Source: Lineus longissimus (taxonomy: Eukaryota; Nemertea; Pilidiophora; Heteronemertea; Lineidae). Taken from it: DNA of 64,000 nt. Positions 24,172 to 36,657 of this stretch are shown one piece after another. The position numbers were made by a program, and so were the translations under genes. The notes below the pieces were generated by a model. That model saw only the letters and a program-made list of their open reading frames with translations. It was not told the DNA's origin and did no database searches. Where the stretch lies: positions 16,430,501 to 16,494,500 of the forward strand of contig NC_088320.1 of NCBI RefSeq assembly GCF_910592395.1. The letters are read 5' to 3'. Within the stretch, counting starts at the first letter, position 1. Each line of letters begins with the position of its first letter.

Positions 24172-24259
24172 GCCCCGTGTGTTCAAATCAATGTGTTATG
24201 ATGTCAGTTTTTCCCACAGGCCTAGACCTCATTCCCTGACAATGCAGTTGATCTATGAA

Positions 24260-24336
24260 GGCCTAAAACATGTATAAGGAGTAATATAGGCCTATTCTGG
24301 TCTTCTTGTGGTGGCCAGCAAATGCAACGTATACAG
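24260..24336 (-). repeat. Right TIR of the pogo-like element
   Basis: Inverted match to 22275-22350. Confidence 0.9.
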
Positions 24337-24686
24337 TATGTCTTACTATAAATGGCCATTACGACCTTAAGCGATCATTGTTGGAAATCGAATGCCACCT
24401 AATCAGACAGTTCCTCAATACACGCATGGTTTGAATATTAGCAAAGCGGGAAATTGTTTTGCATCTTTATAACTGGAAAAATAGCTACGTGCTCCTATAA
24501 TCATCACAGGGTGTCCTGTTCATCTCCTGATTATGTATCTTATGAATTCACTTTGCCAATATTGTAAAAGGGCAAATTTTAAAGGCCACTTTGAAACTGA
24601 AAATGGTACAGATGGCACAAAAGACGCCATTCTCTCAAGCTTGTACGTGAAATGAAATACTGAAAAATATATTCATTGACAACAAC

Positions 24687-24757
24687 GGCCTCATGGCATA
24701 GTTGGTAAGACGGCAAGGATCAAGTGGCGAGAATTCCCAGTTCGAACCCGCTAGAGG
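24687..24757 (+). repeat. tRNA-like (SINE-head) tract in R copy B
   Basis: Same as 5974-6044: A-box- and B-box-like motifs at tRNA spacing without a paired acceptor stem. Confidence 0.45.
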
Positions 24758-26420
24758 AATATTTTTCATTTTTCTTTTCACGAGAGTAGTCAAGTAAGAC
24801 CAGTCGCGGGGTGTCTATCATTTTTCAAGTGCAGTTGGTCGTTTGGTGGTCGGGCGTTAGTGTTTTCTAACTTGGCCGTTAGGGTTTTTATGCATGCATG
24901 CATGTCAGTTTGAATGTAGTAAGATGTCTGCCAGACGTTCACATATTTGGCCGAGTCCTTGCATCTGAAAGGTGCCAAAAAACAATGAATTCAACTGCTT
25001 AGGCTGGTCTTACCATGAAAACCCAGAGGAAATAACTAACTGGTCCATATATAGAAATCATGATGATATTGTGTGTACCACCACCTGGCTTCACCATGAA
25101 AGCCCAGAGGAAAAAAATGGTCTATTACAGAATCTGTGACGGTAATTATCGTGTTTACCATGTTCTATATAGAGAGATTTCTAAACTAATGTTTCGTAAA
25201 TACTAGATCTTTACAGAAGTTTTTGCCTGTGTAGTTACCTTCATGGTGTAGATTTGTCTCAGATTGCAGTTACGACAGATGGTAGAAATTGTGAGTGGAC
25301 CTGAAAAAAACGAATTTCATGATTACGATTAGGCGTGGAAAATTTTTAAAACAACTCACGGTACACCACCGTTAGAAGATCGATGGAGTTATTTGGTATA
25401 TAGGGGCATTCCCATGCTGCCTGCTGCTCTCTCATATCCCACACTCTACACTGAGTTGACGTTTCCATCACCAAATTCCTATGAACTTGAAATATAAATA
25501 ATCCGATAACACCACAGTGCAGCGATCGTCTCTAGGGATGAATGCATTATTGTCAATGCGTTGCTCCTTCAACTGTCTCGGACCCGGAGTCTTTTTAGCC
25601 AATCCCGTTTACAGCATTTATACAATAACTCTGTGTATACGTATCGAGCGCTGCCTGCAACTTGAATGAAATGACATTCTTGTTATGTTTTAATAAAAAA
25701 GATATTATTCCTGCGCTACTCATGCAAAGCGGGTTTAAATTAATCATTATTTACAACATAAGTACACATACATCGATAACGTAGTTCATTCGCGATTGTG
25801 ATCCACGAAGAGAGCGAATTTGTTGCACAAACGCGCGTCTGAATACCGCAAAGCTGACGTTCTTTCTGGAAGGGTCCTTGACGAAAGGACGCGTATTACA
25901 CGTCACAAGAACACATGAATTAACGAACCGGCCATATCACAGATCACTGGCAGAATTGGTTGAATTCAAGACGGATTTCTGGAGATATCGTTTATAGAAA
26001 ATACTACAAGTGTCGGCATGTTCGTGTTTAACTCTAGAATGTAACTGTGAATAGCATTGTGCCAAACAAGTGCGAATTCAACCCTATATCAGTGTTAGAA
26101 ATATGTACTTACAATTAGAATCCCAGTTGACGCAGAACAAAGATGTGTCGAATACAGATGCTCTTCTCGATCTTTATATCTCCAAGTCAAATGACAGACA
26201 CACCTGTTACTTTTTGAGACGAACTAAGCCATATTTGCAAGATTTTTTTGATAACTTGACAAACGGGCGTTGGACAGGAAATTTGTCTCAGAATTGACAG
26301 CGGCTTTCTGACGACCTGTCACTGCAATACGTTACCTCTCTGAGAAATTAATGGGAGTAAACTAGAACAGAGAAATTTGCTGTCAGCAAATTTGAGTCCA
26401 GCACCATGCCAGTGTAAGTA

Positions 26421-28437
26421 ATTGTCCTCACATTTCCCTGCCGTCTTCCTCTGACCTCTCTTCAGCATCATGACCTGGGTTGTTGTTGTCCCACTGGTCC
26501 TTCTCATATTTCCCTGCCGTCTTCCTCTGACCTCTCTTCAGCAACATGACCTGGGTTGTTATTGTCCCACTGGTCCTCCTCATATTTCCCTGCCGTCTTC
26601 CTCTGACCTCTCTTCAGCAACATGACCTGGGTTGTTATTGTCCCACTGGTCCTCCTCATATTTCCCTGCCGTCTTCCTCTGACCTCTCTTCAGCAACATG
26701 ACCTGGGTTGTTATTGTCCCACTGGTCCTCCTCATATTTCCCTGCCGTCTTCCTCTGACCTCTCTTCAGCAACATGACCTGGGTTGTTGTCCCACTGGTC
26801 CTTCTCATATTTCCCTGCCGTCTTCCTCTGACCTCTCTTCAGCAACATGACCTGGGTTGTTATTGTCCCACTGCTCCTCCTGATATTTCCCTACCGTCTT
26901 CCTCTGACCTCTCTTCAGCATCATGACCTGGGTTGTTATTGTCCCACTGGTCCTCCTCATATTTCCCTGCCGTCTTCCTCTGACCTCTCTTCAGCATCAT
27001 GACCTGGGTTGTTATTGTCCCACTGGTCCTTCTCATATTTCCCTGCCGTCTTCCTCTGACCTCTCTTCAGCAACATGACCTGGGTTGTTATTGTCCCACT
27101 GCTCCTCCTGATATTTCCCTACCGTCTTCCTCTGACCTCTCTTCAGCATCATGACCTGGGTTGTTATTGTCCCACTGGTCCTCCTCATATTTCCCTGCCG
27201 TCTTCCTCTGACCTCTCTTCAGCATCATGACCTGGGTTGTTATTGTCCCACTGGTCCTTCTCATATTTCCCTGCCGTCTTCCTCTGACCTCTCTTCAGCA
27301 TCATGACCTGGGTTGTTGTTGTCCCACTGGTCCTTCTCATATTTCCCTGCCGTCTTCCTCTGACCTCTCTTCAGCATCATGACCTGGGTTGTTTTTGTCC
27401 CACTGGTCCTTCTCATATTTCCCTGCCGTCTTCCTCTGACCTCTCTTCAGCAATATGACCTGGGTTGTTGTTGTCCTACTGGTCCTTCTCATATTTCCCT
27501 GCCGTCTTCCTCTGACCTCTCTTCAGCAACATGACCTGGGTTGTTATTGTCCCACTGGTCCTCCTCATATTTCCCTGCCGTCTTCCTCTGACCTCTCTTC
27601 AGCAACATGACCTGGGTTGTTGTTGTCCCACTGGTCCTTCTCATATTTCCCTGCCGTCTTCCTCTGACCTCTCTTCAGCATCATGACCTTGGTTGTTGTT
27701 GTCCCACTGGTCCTTCTCATATTTCCCTGCCGTCTTCCTCTGACTTCTCTTCAGCAACATGTTCTGGGTTGTTATTGTCCCACTGGTCCTCCTCATATTT
27801 CCCTGCCGTCTTCCTCTGACCTCTCTTCAGCAACATGACCTGGGTTGTTGTTGTCCCACTGGTCCTTCTCATATTTCCCTGCCGTCTTCCTCTGACCTCT
27901 CTTCAGCAACATGACCTGGGTTGTTGTTGTCCCACTGGTCCTTCTCATATTTCCCTGCCGTCTTCCTCTGACCTCTCTTCAGCATCATGACCTGGGTTGT
28001 TGTTGTCCCACTGGTCCTTCTCATATTTCCCTGCCGTCTTCCTCTGACCTCTCTTCAGCATCATGACCTGGGTTGTTATTGTCCCACTGGTCCTCCTCAT
28101 ATTTCCCTGCCGTCTTCCTCTGACCTCTCTTCAGCAACATGACCTGGGTTGTTGTCCCACTGGTCCTTCTCATATTTCCCTGCCGTCTTCCTCTGACTTC
28201 TCTTCAGCAACATGACCTGGGTTGTTGTTGTCCCACTGGTCCTTCTCATATTTCCCTGCCGTCTTCCTCTGACCTCTCTTCAGCAACATGACCTGGGTTG
28301 TTGTTGTCCCACTGGTCCTCCTCATATTTCTCTGCCGTCTTTCTCTGACCTCTCTTCAGCAACATGACCTAGGTTGTTATTGTCCCACTGGTCCTCCTCA
28401 TATTTCCCTGCCATCTTCCTCTGACCTCTCTTAAGCT
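26421..28437. repeat. 76-bp minisatellite, about 26 copies
   Basis: Head-to-tail 76-bp units (occasional 73-bp variant). Each has a pyrimidine tract ending CCTCTCTTCAG, then CAACATGACCTGGGTTGTT, then CCCACTGGTCCTYCTCATAT. A degenerate copy continues to about 28510. On the plus strand each unit has an acceptor-like site followed by an ATG that opens a hydrophobic peptide (MTWVVIVPLVLLIFPCRLPL). The 76-bp period rotates the frame, so the array is not one long gene. Confidence 0.95.
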
Positions 28438-28510
28438 TCATTACCATGGGTTTGGTGCCTCCGCTCCATTCCTCCTAATTATTTCCCCGTCGTCTTCCTC
28501 TATTGCTTAT

Positions 28511-29409
28511 GCTATTAGGGGAAGCTGTACTTGCCAAGTTGTCATTCGGGCAGCGGTTAGTGCTGCAGACACTTGCTGGTTAAGGCCTATCGTCCTCCAT
28601 GAAAGATGCTTCCTGGGGTCAGTGTTATCAAGATGTGTCCTGTAGGACCGTGGCAATTAAGGCCAAGGTGCGAGCGGGCTTTTGTTAACGACAATAGACT
28701 GTGTATTGGAGTTTAAAAGGCCAACTTGGGCATATGTACAAAAAACAGCTTCCAGCAGGACCGCAACTTCTCCAAAGAGGATTTATGAAAACTCTTTGAT
28801 CTGCAATAAACAATGCCCGAGAACGGGGTGTAACCTTAAGCCTGCTTGTAATTCGCAAGCCATGCCCAAAACTGCCTTCCAACACTGGTGATAATCATTG
28901 TCAGAGAACGGCATCAGTGTACTACAAGTGGCGGCGCATGGTGTCAAGTTGACACACTATCCTCCTGGTCAGGTAAAGCATAGCCCAAGTTGTCCCTTTA
29001 ACGTTATGGAAGATCCATCAGTTCCACAATCAAGAAATGCCCTGTTCATCAACTATCGGCCGAGGGCCTACTCGTTTCCCCTACTGGCCAATCCTGAGAT
29101 CAGGTTTTTGATACTCCTACCTCATTCGCGAGGCAGAATATATTTAAAACCACTGGTTATTATCAGGATGCTAATGGCTGGGATTTCAGTTGATTACTCT
29201 GCAGCTCTTCGAAGCTCCATATCAATTTCTGGGATAACGACGGGGTAAACTAGATGGTATATTTGTATCCTAAAGTTGCCGGGTCAGGGAAACTTGGAAA
29301 AGCGCTACAACCGTAACAAAATATTATCAAGTAAATCGCTGCTAACTGGCCGTCAGTATTGGATATACTGGCTGGAGTTCTAACCCCTCCTTCTCAAAGG
29401 TGACCAGCA
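28511..29409. other. No gene identified
   Basis: A plus frame of 116 codons (28898-29248) shows no known domain or exon pattern. Nothing else stands out. Confidence 0.4.
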
Positions 29410-29414
29410 TCATT

Positions 29415-29643
29415 TTTGGTTGAGCTCCAAGTCCAAGAAGTGGTTGAGCTCCAAGTCCAAGAAGTGGTTGAGCTCCAAGTCCAAGAAGTGGTTGAGCTCC
29501 AAGTCCAAGAAGTGGTTGAGCTCCAAGTCCAAGAAGTGGTTGAGCTCCAAGTCCAAGAAGTGGTTGAGCTCCAAGTCAAAGAAGTGGTTGAGCTCCAAGT
29601 CCAAGAAGTGGTTGAGCTCCAAGTCCAAGAAGTGGTTGAACGC
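29415..29643. repeat. 24-bp minisatellite, about 10 copies
   Basis: Near-perfect units containing GAGCTCCAAGTCCAAGAAGT. Because 24 is a multiple of three and the unit has no stops, several frames are open at once (VELQVQEV, SSKSKKWL and FLDLELNH repeats on the two strands). Simultaneous openness is a repeat artefact and not evidence for a protein. Confidence 0.95.
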
Positions 29644-31682
29644 CAAGAATACTTGGTCAGACGTGTATTTCGGAAAATGTAATCTTTCTGAAACAAATTA
29701 TAAACAATTTGTTATCTTCATATATCATATCTTTATTGTGCACTTTATACTTCAGCCATTTAACATTTGCTCAATATAGAAAGTTTCCTTCCAATACTCT
29801 TATGGGGATGACAAAAGGATGACAACACTTCGATGACAAGTGTGCTCCGCATAGAACCAAAACAAGTTGGAAGATGTTTGGAGAAAATCAGTGAAGCACA
29901 TGCATGAGTGTCTCGGGATAATGCACCGTCAATGTAAACCCTGTACTCCCCCTAGTCAGGCAATCGGCAGTCAACACTGACCAGGGGGTACAAGTGTTAC
30001 ATTCACTGTTGCATAATACAGTGCTGGCAATGTTTTTAAAATTCCCGCGTGTGCAAATGGCACAACAGATAAACATTGAAAAAAGCGCAAAATCAATTTT
30101 TTAGTTTAGAATATTTGTGTATACTTTCTGATGCATCACAGGAGCGCCCCTTTACAGTAACTCTGAACTTGGTAAGTGCAAGGCTAACATCGTCTCGACC
30201 CATTTCTCCCTGGAGCATCAGCATTGTTAAAACGTTTATTGGTCAATAAAAGAAGGCCAGATGTCATAAATCATTAAACCAGTGTGCATGTGACATCAGT
30301 ATCCTTTTAGTAGGCTCGGCCCAAAAAACCTGATGAAACTTGCAGCACTGAGAGAAATGATATTGCCTTGCATCCGTTGGTGATATGAGGAATTAAGACC
30401 TTGATGGCGAAAGCCAGGATGTGCACAAGAGTGATCATGCAGCACTCTCTTAAAGTGCTGTCGAATGCATGTGCCATCTGTTGTCTGCAGGACCTTCAAT
30501 CGTGATCACATGCGCTAAAAATCTCATGTTTGCGAGGGTCATTGTTGGTGGCTGTGACAAGAATCACGGTGGTCATCGCTGGTGCCTGCGACAAAAATTA
30601 CGGTGGTCATCGCTGGTGCCTTCGACAAGAATGGTGGTGGCCTCAATAATATAATAGGCTTTTCCATCAGACAAGTGATCTTTTTATGCTTGTTGCGGTA
30701 ATACTTCTTGCAAATCATTGCAATCTAAATCGCCCGTTGTGGGGCACTTTATAAGTACTGAGCCGAGACAGAAAAAAACAGTTTCTGATGCCATGTTTGA
30801 AATCATCAAGAGAAAGGTCATGAATTAGTTTACAAAGGGGATGCTGGATATGTTGGTGAACACCAACCACCACAGGCAGCGCCATTCAGTGGCAAATATA
30901 CACACTAAACCATGTGCGTACCGCATAGCGGAGAATCTTCACCTGGTGTCGCATGTTTAGAAAGTATCTCAGCTACCCACGATGTAAACCAATTCAAGAA
31001 CAGACTTGGCCAACAAAATATGGAACCCTCCAAGAGTTAAAACAACAGATAGCACACAATGATAAAATAAATAAAAAACAAACATCGTCATGTACAAGAT
31101 TCCCATAAATATGGGATTTTGTACAAAAATAAAACATCGTAGGATTTGAAAATTTCTGAAATTCATCCACCTTCCCCTTCAGAAATGAAATGAAGCTGAA
31201 AGGTCTGCTGCAACCAGGTGCCTCACTAAGGCATTAGGTGAAATGAAACCTCCCTGGTCATTTGGTGAGCAACCCAAGCCACCAGACTGCGCAGTGAAGG
31301 GAAAAGTACGTCCATCTCAAAGGCACCTAGTCATTCACCTGCTGCGGCCAAAACCAGGCGCAATGCATTTGACCTGGAAAACATCAGTACATTGCAAGGA
31401 AGGTGTTAGAATAAAGACATATTGTGCGACCTCGCAGTCATACCCTAGCCTTGAGCACCCAGTGACCAGACGCAGAACAACCCAAGGTATGTATGGCAAG
31501 GGGCCCTGTTCAATTCTAGCCTCTGAATGCGTAAAACATGCACTGATCCCTTGGCAGTCTCCCCTTCACTCAGGGTGGGTTAATATCATTACAGTACGGT
31601 TTTCAATTTGGCCTTAAAAACTCCCAGTCCATAGGCAAGATCTCATAATTGGTCAAGATATACAGATTTTGGGCCACACGCC
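29644..31682. other. No gene identified
   Basis: Contains a small three-copy repeat of about 38 bp at 30537-30647 (GGTGGTCATCGCTGGTGCCT). Short frames only. Confidence 0.4.
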
Positions 31683-31860
31683 CACTCATGATAAGACAGA
31701 TTCTAGGCCCAAACCAGACAGACACATGATAAGACAGATTCTGGGCCCAAACCAGACAGACACATGATAAGACAGATTCTGGGCCCAAACCAGACAGACA
31801 CATGATAAGACAGATTCTGGGCCCAAACCAGACAGACACAGATATAACAGTTTCTGGGCC
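31683..31860. repeat. 38-bp minisatellite, 4-5 copies
   Basis: Units with ATGATAAGACAGATTCTGGG and CCCAAACCAGACAGACAC; the last copy is degenerate. Confidence 0.9.
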
Positions 31861-33457
31861 GCAACCACACAGACATCTCATTTGGCAAAAGTGACTATTT
31901 TTCCACATTAATCTCAACTAATATTTTCATCTAAACCAAATGTACACAAGTTAAATATACAGAGTTTATAAATACATGCAAATTTGTAGGAAAAATAATG
32001 CACTTTCCAGGCACAGCAGGGCAATGAATATACATGTTCCAGTTTATCATGTAATGAATACTCAAATATACAGACAATGAAATCTGAATATTCATGTGAC
32101 GACTAAGTATGCAGGTGATATGGTTTGACAGACAGGTTATGTTTCTTTCACGATTATTTATAAATTAAAGCAACAACATACATAGCAGTCTCCTCCATAA
32201 CTTTCTCGTCAGTCAGTTATATCAACTCTTAACCCTTCATTTTGGTGCAAACGGGATATTTTGGAAATTTTACCAGAGGGGTCAAAAGATGAAAAATGAC
32301 TGATTATTACAGTAAACCCACAAATATTCATTGCTGCTTTTTTCGTGGTTTGGAGATATTGTCACTTTGTGTACTTACTACAGTAGAACCTCTCTATTAA
32401 GGACACCCACAGGACTGACAAGTGCTGTCTTTTATAGAGAGGTGTCCTGATTAGAGAGGTCGAATTGAATGGAAATTATCAGTTTGGGACCAAAATTAGC
32501 ATCCTTAATAAAAAGGTTGTCCTTAATAGAGAGTTGTCCGCTAAGAGAGGTTCCATTTTACTTTCAATCTCATATTTTGACAACCACACAGCAGTAATAT
32601 CCCTTTTCATGGTCATATATCTTGCCATTATCTGTAAACGCGAAGATGAAAGATGATGTCACCAGTAGATGTCATGTTTTTGCAGTGTTTGACTGACTTA
32701 ACGTCATCCTCATGGCCACCTGTTTGCTGGCCAGTAAGACAGCACCACACACTATCCAGAGCTGGTCTCACATTCTCAGTGGCAACATCACACAATCATA
32801 CTCAACTCAATAGAAGACTACTTTTGATTTGATTTCTTGCTCGAAACTGGAAGAATACTGGAACGTGCTTAAAGACTTTCAGACATTAGATTGGTTTATT
32901 CATGAGAGTAACCCTAAAATGAAGGCCAGCAAGACAAAATGACCTTAGTCCTTTGCATTTACCATACGACTTGGATCGTTTTGCCTTGTAGCGCTAAAAT
33001 AAATGTTGTATTCCTGCCCATTTGGCTAAAATGAGAACTGCTTCCGTCCGTCTCCTGGTCAAACACGTGCAAAATCTGCTACCCTTTGTTGCTAAGGATA
33101 CCCCCCCCAACCACTACACACATGTCTCAAAAAACATCTATTCACATCCAACACGTGACTGAGTGACTCTATGTAAAGTAAGACTTTCATTCATTCCGAG
33201 TTTCGCCTTGTGTCTGAGTAGTCCCGATAACTAACACTAGAAGTGGCTATGGCAGGAAGTTCATTATTGGGTGAACAATATGTCTTGATGCGAGATCATC
33301 AGTTCCATTAAGTTGCGTTCATATTTGGCCGCTGTGAGGCTTGACAGGGGGTCCGTATCTGGCGACCGTAGTAACGTGGGTGCGTATACAATCGCTAAGT
33401 TTTCAGGGCTCATCATGTTAACTCTTTGCTTCTCGACGACCCTGAAAACACAAGAAT
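31861..33457. other. No gene identified apart from one MITE
   Basis: AT-rich sequence carrying the MITE at 32381-32563. I searched the minus strand here for the missing last chimaerin exon (an NAENLGIVFGPTL-like string) and did not find it. Confidence 0.4.
32381..32563. mobile_element. MITE family M1 (GAACCTCTCTATTAAGGACA ends)
   Basis: Inverted ends: GAACCTCTCTATTAAGGACA at the left and, at the right, a reverse complement reading GAACCTCTCTTAGCGGAC. The interior has internal CTCTATTA/TAATAGAG motifs and ATTGAATGGAAA. Other copies: 46784-47340 (internally expanded), 55696-55880 and 58702-58891 (opposite orientation). Non-coding. Confidence 0.8.
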
Positions 33458-36400
33458 ATCAAGAATCAAGCAACAGCAGGGATGTTCAGTTGTTGCTCTG
33501 ATCCGTCAAGAATCAAGCAACAGCAGGGACATTCAGTTGTTGCTCTGATCAGTCAAGAATCAAGCAACAGCAGGGACATTCAGTTGTTGCTCTGATCCGT
33601 CAAGAATCAAGCAACAGCAGGGATGTTCAGTTGTTGCTCTGATCAGTCAAGAATCAAGCAACAGCAGGGACATTCAGGTGTTGCTCTGATCCGTCAAGAA
33701 TCAAGCAACAGCAGGGACATTCAGGTGTTGCTCTGATCCGTCAAGAATCAAGCAACAGCAGGGACATTCAGGTGTTGCTCTGATCAGTCAAGAATCAAGC
33801 AACAGCAGGGACATTCAGTTGTTGCTCTGATCAGTCAAGAATCAAGCAACAGCAGGGACATTCAGGTGTTGCTCTGATCAGTCAAGAATCAAGCAACAGC
33901 AGGGACATTCAGGTGTTGCTCTGATCAGTCAAGAATCAAGCAACAGCAGGGACATTCAGTTGTTGCTCTGATCAGTCAAGAATCAAGCAACAGCAGGGAT
34001 GTTCAGGTGTTGCTCTGATCCGTCAAGAATCAAGCAACAGCAGGGATGTTCAGGTGTTGCTCTGATCAGTCAAGAATCAAGCAACAGCAGGGATGTTCAG
34101 GTGTTGCTCTGATCCGTCAAGAATCAAGCAACAGCAGGGATGTTCAGGTGTTGCTCTGATCAGTCAAGAATCAAGCAACAGCAGGGACATTCAGGTGTTG
34201 CTCTGATCAGTCAAGAATCAAGCAACAGCAGGGACATTCAGGTGTTGCTCTGATCCGTCAAGAATCAAGCAACAGCAGGGACATTCAGGTGTTGCTCTGA
34301 TCAGTCAAGAATCAAGCAACAGCAGGGACGTTCAGGTGTTGCTCTGATCAGTCAAGAATCAAGCAACAGCAGGGACATTCAGTTGTTGCTCTGATCAGTC
34401 AAGAATCAAGCAACAGCAGGGACATTCAGGTGTTGCTCTGATCAGTCAAGAATCAAGCAACAGCAGGGACATTCAGGTGTTGCTCTGATCAGTCAAGAAT
34501 CAAGCAACAGCAGGGACGTTCAGGTGTTGCTCTGATCCGTCAAGAATCAAGCAACAGCAGGGACATTCAGGTGTTGCTCTGATCAGTCAAGAATCAAGCA
34601 ACAGCAGGGACGTTCAGGTGTTGCTCTGATCCGTCAAGAATCAAGCAACAGCAGGGATGTTCAGTTGTTGCTCTGATCCGTCAAGAATCAAGCAACAGCA
34701 GGGACGTTCAGGTGTTGCTCTGATCCGTCAAGAATCAAGCAACAGCAGGGACGTTCAGGTGTTGCTCTGATCCGTCAAGAATCAAGCAACAGCAGGGACG
34801 TTCAGGTGTTGCTCTGATCCGTCAAGAATCAAGCAACAGCAGGGACGTTCAGGTGTTGCTCTGATCAGTCAAGAATCAAGCAACAGCAGGGATGTTCAGG
34901 TGTTGCTCTGATCCGTCAAGAATCAAGCAACAGCAGGGACGTTCAGGTGTTGCTCTGATCCGTCAAGAATCAAGCAACAGCAGGGACGTTCAGGTGTTGC
35001 TCTGATCCGTCAAGAATCAAGCAACAGCAGGGACGTTCAGGTGTTGCTCTGATCCGTCAAGAATCAAGCAACAGCAGGGACGTTCAGGTGTTGCTCTGAT
35101 CAGTCAAGAATCAAGCAACAGCAGGGATGTTCAGGTGTTGCTCTGATCCGTCAAGAATCAAGCAACAGCAGGGACGTTCAGGTGTTGCTCTGATCAGTCA
35201 AGAATCAAGCAACAGCAGGGATGTTCAGTTGTTGCTCTGATCAGTCAAGAATCAAGCAACAGCAGGGATGTTCAGTTGTTGCTCTGATCAGTCAAGAATC
35301 AAGCAACAGCAGGGATGTTCAGGTGTTGCTCTGATCAGTCAAGAATCAAGCAACAGCAGGGACATTCAGGTGTTGCTCTGATCAGTCAAGAATCAAGCAA
35401 CAGCAGGGATGTTCAGGTGTTGCTCTGATCAGTCAAGAATCAAGCAACAGCAGGGACGTTCAGGTGTTGCTCTGATCAGTCAAGAATCAAGCAACAGCAG
35501 GGACATTCAGGTGTTGCTCTGATCCGTCAAGAATCAAGCAACAGCAGGGACATTCAGTTGTTGCTCTGATCAGTCAAGAATCAAGCAACAGCAGGGACAT
35601 TCAGGTGTTGCTCTGATCAGTCAAGAATCAAGCAACAGCAGGGACATTCAGGTGTTGCTCTGATCAGTCAAGAATCAAGCAACAGCAGGGATGTTCAGGT
35701 GTTGCTCTGATCAGTCAAGAATCAAGCAACAGCAGGGATGTTCAGGTGTTGCTCTGATCCGTCAAGAATCAAGCAACAGCAGGGACGTTCAGGTGTTGCT
35801 CTGATCAGTCAAGAATCAAGCAACAGCAGGGACATTCAGGTGTTGCTCTGATCAGTCAAGAATCAAGCAACAGCAGGGATGTTCAGGTGTTGCTCTGATC
35901 AGTCAAGAATCAAGCAACAGCAGGGACGTTCAGGTGTTGCTCTGATCAGTCAAGAATCAAGCAACAGCAGGGACGTTCAGGTGTTGCTCTGATCAGTCAA
36001 GAATCAAGCAACAGCAGGGACGTTCAGGTGTTGCTCTGATCCGTCAAGAATCAAGCAACAGCAGGGACATTCAGGTGTTGCTCTGATCCGTCAAGAATCA
36101 AGCAACAGCAGGGACATTCAGGTGTTGCTCTGATCAGTCAAGAATCAAGCAACAGCAGGGACATTCAGGTGTTGCTCTGATCAGTCAAGAATCAAGCAAC
36201 AGCAGGGATGTTCAGGTGTTGCTCTGATCAGTCAAGAATCAAGCAACAGCAGGGATGTTCAGGTGTTGCTCTGATCCGTCAAGAATCAAGCAACAGCAGG
36301 GATGTTCAGGTGTTGCTCTGATCAGTCAAGAATCAAGCAACAGCAGGGACATTCAGGTGTTGCTCTGATCAGTCAAGAATCAAGCAACAGCAGGGATGTT

Positions 36401-36518
36401 CAGGTGTTGCTCTGATCCGTCAAGAATCAAGCAACAGCAGGGACGTTCAGGTGTTGCTCTGATCAGTCAAGAATCAAGCAACAGCAGGGACGTTCAGGTG
36501 TTGCTCTGATCAGTCAAA
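33458..36518. repeat. 47-bp minisatellite, about 65 copies
   Basis: Extremely regular units: GTCAAGAATCAAGCAACAGC, then AGGGAYRTTCAGKTGTTGCT, then CTGATCM. Variation is confined mainly to three sites: GACATT/GACGTT/GATGTT, CAGGTG/CAGTTG and GATCAG/GATCCG. Each unit has an AGCAACA...TGTTGCT inverted repeat able to form a hairpin. The array lies just downstream of chimaerin exon 11, in what should be its next intron. Confidence 0.97.
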
Positions 36519-36657
36519 TCCACAGCACATGAAACTTGATCATGTTGTCGATATCTTTATGCAAAAATCACGACCGCTGCCATGAAAATGAGGTGCTGTG
36601 TATAATACATGCAAACCCATCCTACATTGTAGTGGAGGTGTATTTAGGATTGCTTAC

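Larger units (their letters stand above)
22275..24336 (+). mobile_element. pogo-like Tc1/mariner DNA transposon, 2062 bp
   Basis: Inverted ends of about 76 bp begin CTGTATACGTTGCATTTGCT at 22275 and end with the reverse complement at 24336, differing by about one indel and one or two substitutions. TA flanks both sides (22273-22274, 24337-24338), and the uninterrupted site is present in R copy A at 5621-5630. The interior codes a DDE transposase with an N-terminal psq-type helix-turn-helix, a CENP-B/Tc5-type domain and a DD35D catalytic core, which places it in the pogo branch. Near-identical ends suggest fairly recent insertion, but the transposase is frameshifted. Confidence 0.93.
21355..26420. 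repeat. Unit R, copy B (with pogo-like insertion)
   Basis: Second copy of unit R, contiguous except for the 2062-bp element 22275-24336. It gives the empty site for the 8571-bp element (single TA at 25638-25639). It ends at CCAGTGTAAGTA, directly before the 76-bp minisatellite. Confidence 0.9.

Noticed and set aside
29415-29696. Coiled-coil-like (VELQVQEV)n and other repeat proteins
   Set aside because: Several frames of a 24-bp minisatellite are open on both strands; no flanking gene structure.
30296-30499. Minus-strand FIRFFGPSLL string, considered as the missing RhoGAP exon
   Set aside because: Resembles the FGPxLL motif, but the preceding residues do not match the very conserved NAENLGIV block, and no suitable splice site restores the phase.
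31340-31400. Possible minus-strand chimaerin last exon with splice-like borders (SNALRLVLA)
   Set aside because: Only a chance NA-L match; lacks the conserved FGPTL motif.
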